From an uncultured Rhodovulum sp. (GTDB lineage Bacteria; Pseudomonadota; Alphaproteobacteria; Rhodobacterales; Rhodobacteraceae), in contig CAMIMK010000019.1 of NCBI GenBank assembly GCA_946221765.1, positions 1-20,315 of the forward strand: 20,315 nucleotides of DNA. The letters run 5' to 3'. A model generated the notes under the pieces. That model did not search any database, had not been told where the DNA came from, and saw only the letters and a program-made list of their open reading frames with translations. Below are positions 16,696 through 20,315 of this stretch, one piece after another. Made by a program: the position numbers and the translations under genes. Within the stretch, counting starts at the first letter, position 1, and each line of letters opens with the position of its first letter.

Positions 16696-16713
16696 CTTGG
16701 CGGGACTGCCAAG
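16696..16713. promoter_or_regulatory. Operator-like dyad upstream of the SDR-dgoK operon
   Basis: CTTGGC (16696-16701) and GCCAAG (16708-16713) form a perfect 6-bp dyad with a six-base centre, about 62 bases before the SDR start. Placement and symmetry fit a sugar-responsive repressor site; no regulator gene is visible nearby. Confidence 0.35.
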
Positions 16714-16751
16714 ACCGGAAAGTCTGCCGCGCCGCCCTGTCCGGAGCGGCG

Positions 16752-17849
<1,098 letters not shown>

Positions 17850-18237
17850 TCCCGACCAAAACCATCAGCTATGGCACGTAGCAAGCAGGCCGGCGCCGGG
17901 CAAGCACCCATGCCGGCACCGGGATCCGTGGCCGTTCGGAACGGGGCGGCGGAGGCAAGGTGAGGGGTGTTCGCCGTCATGGCAGGAGACCCTGCGGGTC
18001 AGGCCCGGGAACCGCGCGCCGCAGGACCGGGCCACGGGGGCGCGCGAAGATCCTCTGGACCAGGCGAGCGAGTTTTCAGGCCGTCTCCGAGAGGCGGCGG
18101 CGCAGGGCCGGCGCGGGAGTTTCGGGATCCCGGCAGGAGAGACTTGCAGCCAGTTTCGGGGATACTGGCCGCAAGGATCGACGCGGTGGGGGCGCAAAGA
18201 CCCGCCGCTCGACCCGTCCCGGTTTTCCAAAGGTCTC
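17850..18237. other. Gene-free region between ABC ATPase and SDR-like gene
   Basis: These nearly 390 bases have no credible gene on either strand. They contain an odd-length dyad CCGTTC-G-GAACGG (17932-17944), about 85 bases before the ABC gene and operator-like, and a strong terminator-like stem (18143-18175). The promoter of the ABC gene should be here. Confidence 0.5.
18143..18175 (-). terminator. Stem-loop terminator candidate after SDR-like gene
   Basis: CTTGCAGCCAGT (18143-18154) pairs with ACTGGCCGCAAG (18164-18175) at 11 of 12 positions, loop TTCGGGGAT. It lies 63 bases after the stop codon of the minus-strand SDR-like gene, and on that strand is followed by a TCTCTCC stretch. It is a likely end of the fliK-flgD-SDR transcript. 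Confidence 0.5.
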
Positions 18238-19017
18238 TCAGAGCGTGCTGTTGGTCGCCCCGCCGTCGAGGAGCCAGTTCTGGCCGATGATGAAGCCCGC
18301 ATGCACCGAGCAGAGGAAGGCGCAGGCCGCGCCGAATTCGGCCGCGGTGCCATAGCGGCGGGCCGGGATGGTGGCGGTGCGGCGTGCGCGGGCGGCCTCG
18401 AGCGCGATGCCCTCGGCCTCGGCCACGCCGCGGTCGAGGCTGTCGGCGCGGTCGGTGGCGTGGATGCCCGGCAGCAGGTTGTTGATCGTCACGCCGAAGG
18501 GCGCCACCTGCCGGCTCGTCCCCGCGACGAAGCCCGTCAGCCCGGCGCGGGCGGTGTTCGAGAGGCCGAGCGCCGGGATCGGCGCCTTCACCGACTGCGA
18601 CGTGATGTTGACCACCCGCCCCCAGCCCCGGTCGCACATCCCGGGCAGCACGGCCTGCATCAGCGCGACCGGCGTCAGCAGGTTCGCGTCGAAGGCCCGG
18701 ATGAAGTCGTCGCGGCTCCAGTCACTCCAGAGCCCGGGCGGGGGGCCGCCGGCATTGGTGACGAGGATGTCAGCCGCCCCGGCCGCCTCCAGCACCGCGC
18801 TGCGCGCCGCCTCGCCGGTGATGTCGCCCGCGACCGTCGTCACCGTGACGCCATGGGTGGCGCGGATCTCGGCGGCGGTTGCCTCCAGCGCCGCGCCGCC
18901 CCGCGCGTTCAGGACGAGATCGACGCCTGCCGCCGCCAGCGCCTCGGCGCAGCCGCGCCCGAGACCCTTCGACGCCGCGCAGACGATCGCCCGCCGACCC
19001 GTGATGCCAAGATCCAT
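18238..19017 (-). CDS. SDR-like protein lacking canonical Tyr-Lys catalytic pair
   Basis: This 259-residue protein has a short-chain dehydrogenase fold. The start of the fold, GRRAIVCAASKGLGRG at 7-22, has AAS in place of the usual TG at the cofactor loop. N-A-G is present at 88-90, N112 is kept (FDANLL), and Ser140 is kept (NITSQSV). Where YxxxK is expected the sequence reads S153-N-T-A-R157 (LGLSNTARAGLTGF), so the proton-donor Tyr and the Lys are both replaced. It matches the described 'beta-ketoacyl reductase-like' SDR subgroup that departs from the cofactor and catalytic motifs, so this is a family trait, not damage. Start ATG 19017 has GGGAG upstream. It lies 80 bases after flgD on the same strand, with no evident flagellar link. 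Function is unknown. Confidence 0.88.
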   Translation of the reverse strand: MDLGITGRRAIVCAASKGLGRGCAEALAAAGVDLVLNARGGAALEATAAEIRATHGVTVTTVAGDITGEAARSAVLEAAGAADILVTNAGGPPPGLWSDWSRDDFIRAFDANLLTPVALMQAVLPGMCDRGWGRVVNITSQSVKAPIPALGLSNTARAGLTGFVAGTSRQVAPFGVTINNLLPGIHATDRADSLDRGVAEAEGIALEAARARRTATIPARRYGTAAEFGAACAFLCSVHAGFIIGQNWLLDGGATNSTL

Positions 19018-19097
19018 GCCAGTCTCCCTCCCCGGTCAGGGCGCGGAGCCTAGCGTCTGTCGGTCCGAGCGCAAGTCACTCCGCCGGTCCCGGAGGT

Positions 19098-19778
19098 TCA
19101 GCGGACCCCGGTCACGTTCGACAGCGGCACCTTGGTGCCGCCCTCGGTCACGAGCGTCGCCACCCCGTCCTCGATCGCGACTTCCGCCACCTTCGAATAG
19201 ACGGCCCCGTCGGTGGTCCCGACGAGGTTCGTCCCGTTGTAGCTCCTGACCTTGAAGGTATAGCTTCCCGAGGCCGCCGTCGTTCCGTCATTGGTGGTGC
19301 CGTCCCAGGTGACTTCGGTCGCCTTGGGGTCCACCGACCGCTCGGCCACCACGGTCCCGAAGGCGTTCGTGACGAGCAGCGTCGCCTTGTCGGCCCCGTT
19401 GACCGGGGTGGTGGCGACCTCGATCGGCTTGCCGTCGAACTCGGCCGCGGAGGCGGCCCGGACCTCCCGCCCGATCCAGGCCGCCAGCCCGCCGGCCGAG
19501 CTGCCGCCCAAGGCGCCAAGGATGTCGTCGAGCTTGTCGTTGCTCTGCACCTGCTGCTCCACGGCCGAGAAGCTCGCGAGCTGGGCCACGAATTCTGTCG
19601 AGTCGAGCGGCTTGAGCGGGTCCTGGTTCTGCATCTGCGTGGTCAGGAGCTTCAGGAAGGTCTGGAAGTCCGCATTGATCGCCGTCGCCGGCTTGGTGCT
19701 GGAGGCGGCCGTGGTCGCGGCGGAGGTGGCGGCAGTCGTCGCCGCGCTCGTCGCGGCGGAGGGGCTGGTGACGGCCAT
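19098..19778 (-). CDS. flgD: Flagellar hook capping / basal-body rod modification protein FlgD
   Basis: This 226-residue FlgD forms the cap on which hook subunits (FlgE) assemble outside the cell; it is itself exported through the flagellar type III apparatus and lacks a cleaved signal. A low-complexity Ala/Thr N-terminus (1-34) leads into the conserved block FQTFLKLLTTQMQNQDPLKP (38-57), then STEFVAQLASFSAVEQQVQS (60-79). A C-terminal tandem beta region (about 100-226) contains the FlgD Ig-like fold (VTWDGTTNDGTTAASGSYTF). Start ATG 19778 has GGGAG about eight bases upstream and lies 15 bases after the fliK stop, so fliK and flgD form one operon. The order fliK-flgD is common in alphaproteobacteria. 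Confidence 0.96.
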   Translation of the reverse strand: MAVTSPSAATSAATTAATSAATTAASSTKPATAINADFQTFLKLLTTQMQNQDPLKPLDSTEFVAQLASFSAVEQQVQSNDKLDDILGALGGSSAGGLAAWIGREVRAASAAEFDGKPIEVATTPVNGADKATLLVTNAFGTVVAERSVDPKATEVTWDGTTNDGTTAASGSYTFKVRSYNGTNLVGTTDGAVYSKVAEVAIEDGVATLVTEGGTKVPLSNVTGVR

Positions 19779-19793
19779 GGGGGATCTCCCGGG

Positions 19794-20315
19794 TCAGAGG
19801 CGGATGTCGAGGCTGCCGCTCACGCCCGACCGTGGGGCGGAGGCGAGCGACAGTGCGGAAAGCGGCGGGGTGCCGGTGGCCGGGACGCCGCCGGAGGCGG
19901 CCGTCTCGGGCTCGGCCAGCACGGCCCAGCCCGTGGCCTGGCCATCGGAGAAGCGTCCGGTGCCCTGGCCCGAGGCGAAGTCGAGGACGACGCCGTTCTG
20001 GCCGGTCCCCGACAATTCGCGCGACAGTTCGGCCGCGTGGCGGCGCAGGAAGTCCTGGGTATCCGGCCGCTCGGCCATCACCGTCACCTTCAGCCCGGAC
20101 TCGTGGTGCTCCAGCCGGATCTGCACCTTGCCGAGCTCGGGCGGGTCGAGGCGGATCTCCACCGTGTCACCGCCACCGCTGCCCGAACCGCCACTCACAC
20201 CGACGGCGATCTGGCTGGCGACGGCCTGGGGCGAGGCATGGGTGAAGGGCGCGGGGGCCGGGCTGGTGGCCGGGGCTGCGGAGAAGCTGGAGGCGCCGGC
20301 CGACTGCAGCTGCCA
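19794..20315 (-). CDS. fliK: Flagellar hook-length control protein FliK, C-terminal part only
   Basis: This is the C-terminal 173 residues of a FliK-type protein; the 5' part lies beyond the right edge of the window. FliK is exported during hook assembly and triggers the switch of export specificity when the hook reaches its set length. The visible part begins in a Pro/Ala/Ser-rich linker (PATSPAPAPFTHASPQ), a normal FliK feature. The conserved Flg_hook domain follows: DTVEIRLDPPELGKVQIRLE, then LKVTVMAERPDTQDFLRRHA and ELSRELSGTGQNGVVLDF. The tail (GSLDIRL) ends 15 bases before flgD. A GTG at 20198 is an internal codon, not the start. Identification rests on the RLDPPELGKV block and on the flgD neighbour. 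Confidence 0.92.
   Translation of the reverse strand, partial: WQLQSAGASSFSAAPATSPAPAPFTHASPQAVASQIAVGVSGGSGSGGGDTVEIRLDPPELGKVQIRLEHHESGLKVTVMAERPDTQDFLRRHAAELSRELSGTGQNGVVLDFASGQGTGRFSDGQATGWAVLAEPETAASGGVPATGTPPLSALSLASAPRSGVSGSLDIRL

Noticed and set aside
16635..16712. 26-residue N-terminal extension of the SDR next to dgoK
   Set aside because: The extension is Pro/Gly-rich without family match, while ATG 16634 has a good ribosome site and gives the normal SDR length.

Overview
This is a GC-rich stretch of an alphaproteobacterial chromosome. It is most likely from the Rhodobacterales: the IleS N-terminus, the one-operon Mce-type ABC transporter with a STAS-permease fusion, and the coding style all point that way, but this is inference from protein character and no search was run. 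Most of the window is ordinary chromosomal coding DNA. Two short stretches look acquired or decayed.

Layout, left to right. A 3'-truncated ileS (minus strand) is divergent from ettA, an ABC-F translation factor. Next comes a markedly AT-rich island (about 4740-5700) with one gene, a HEPN protein of the AbiU2 (abortive infection) type, flanked by several inverted repeats. A Blc-type lipocalin lipoprotein and a convergent LtrA-family membrane protein follow, with a perfect GC hairpin between them. An SDR oxidoreductase and a LysR regulator are divergent around a strong dyad, a classic regulator/target pair. From about 9710 to 10320 there is no intact protein gene: it holds a frameshifted C-terminal remnant of a tyrosine recombinase ending against a tRNA-Ser(UGA), the scar of an integrated element.

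The right half holds a four-gene Mla/Mce lipid-transport operon (STAS-MlaE permease, MlaF ATPase, long MlaD, PqiC-like auxiliary lipoprotein), all with tight spacing or overlaps. Convergent to it is a minus-strand run: an FbpC-like ABC ATPase, a sugar 1-dehydrogenase-like SDR and 2-dehydro-3-deoxygalactonokinase (dgoK). The last two overlap by an ATGA and suggest oxidative (De Ley-Doudoroff) galactose catabolism. Further right are an SDR-like protein whose catalytic Tyr and Lys are replaced, flgD (hook cap), and the C-terminal part of fliK (hook length control), all on the minus strand. The organism is therefore probably flagellated.

The best candidate for something unusual is the lone AbiU2-type HEPN gene in its AT-rich island between ettA and the lipocalin. 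The integrase scar at tRNA-Ser, with an 11-bp dyad beside it, is next.
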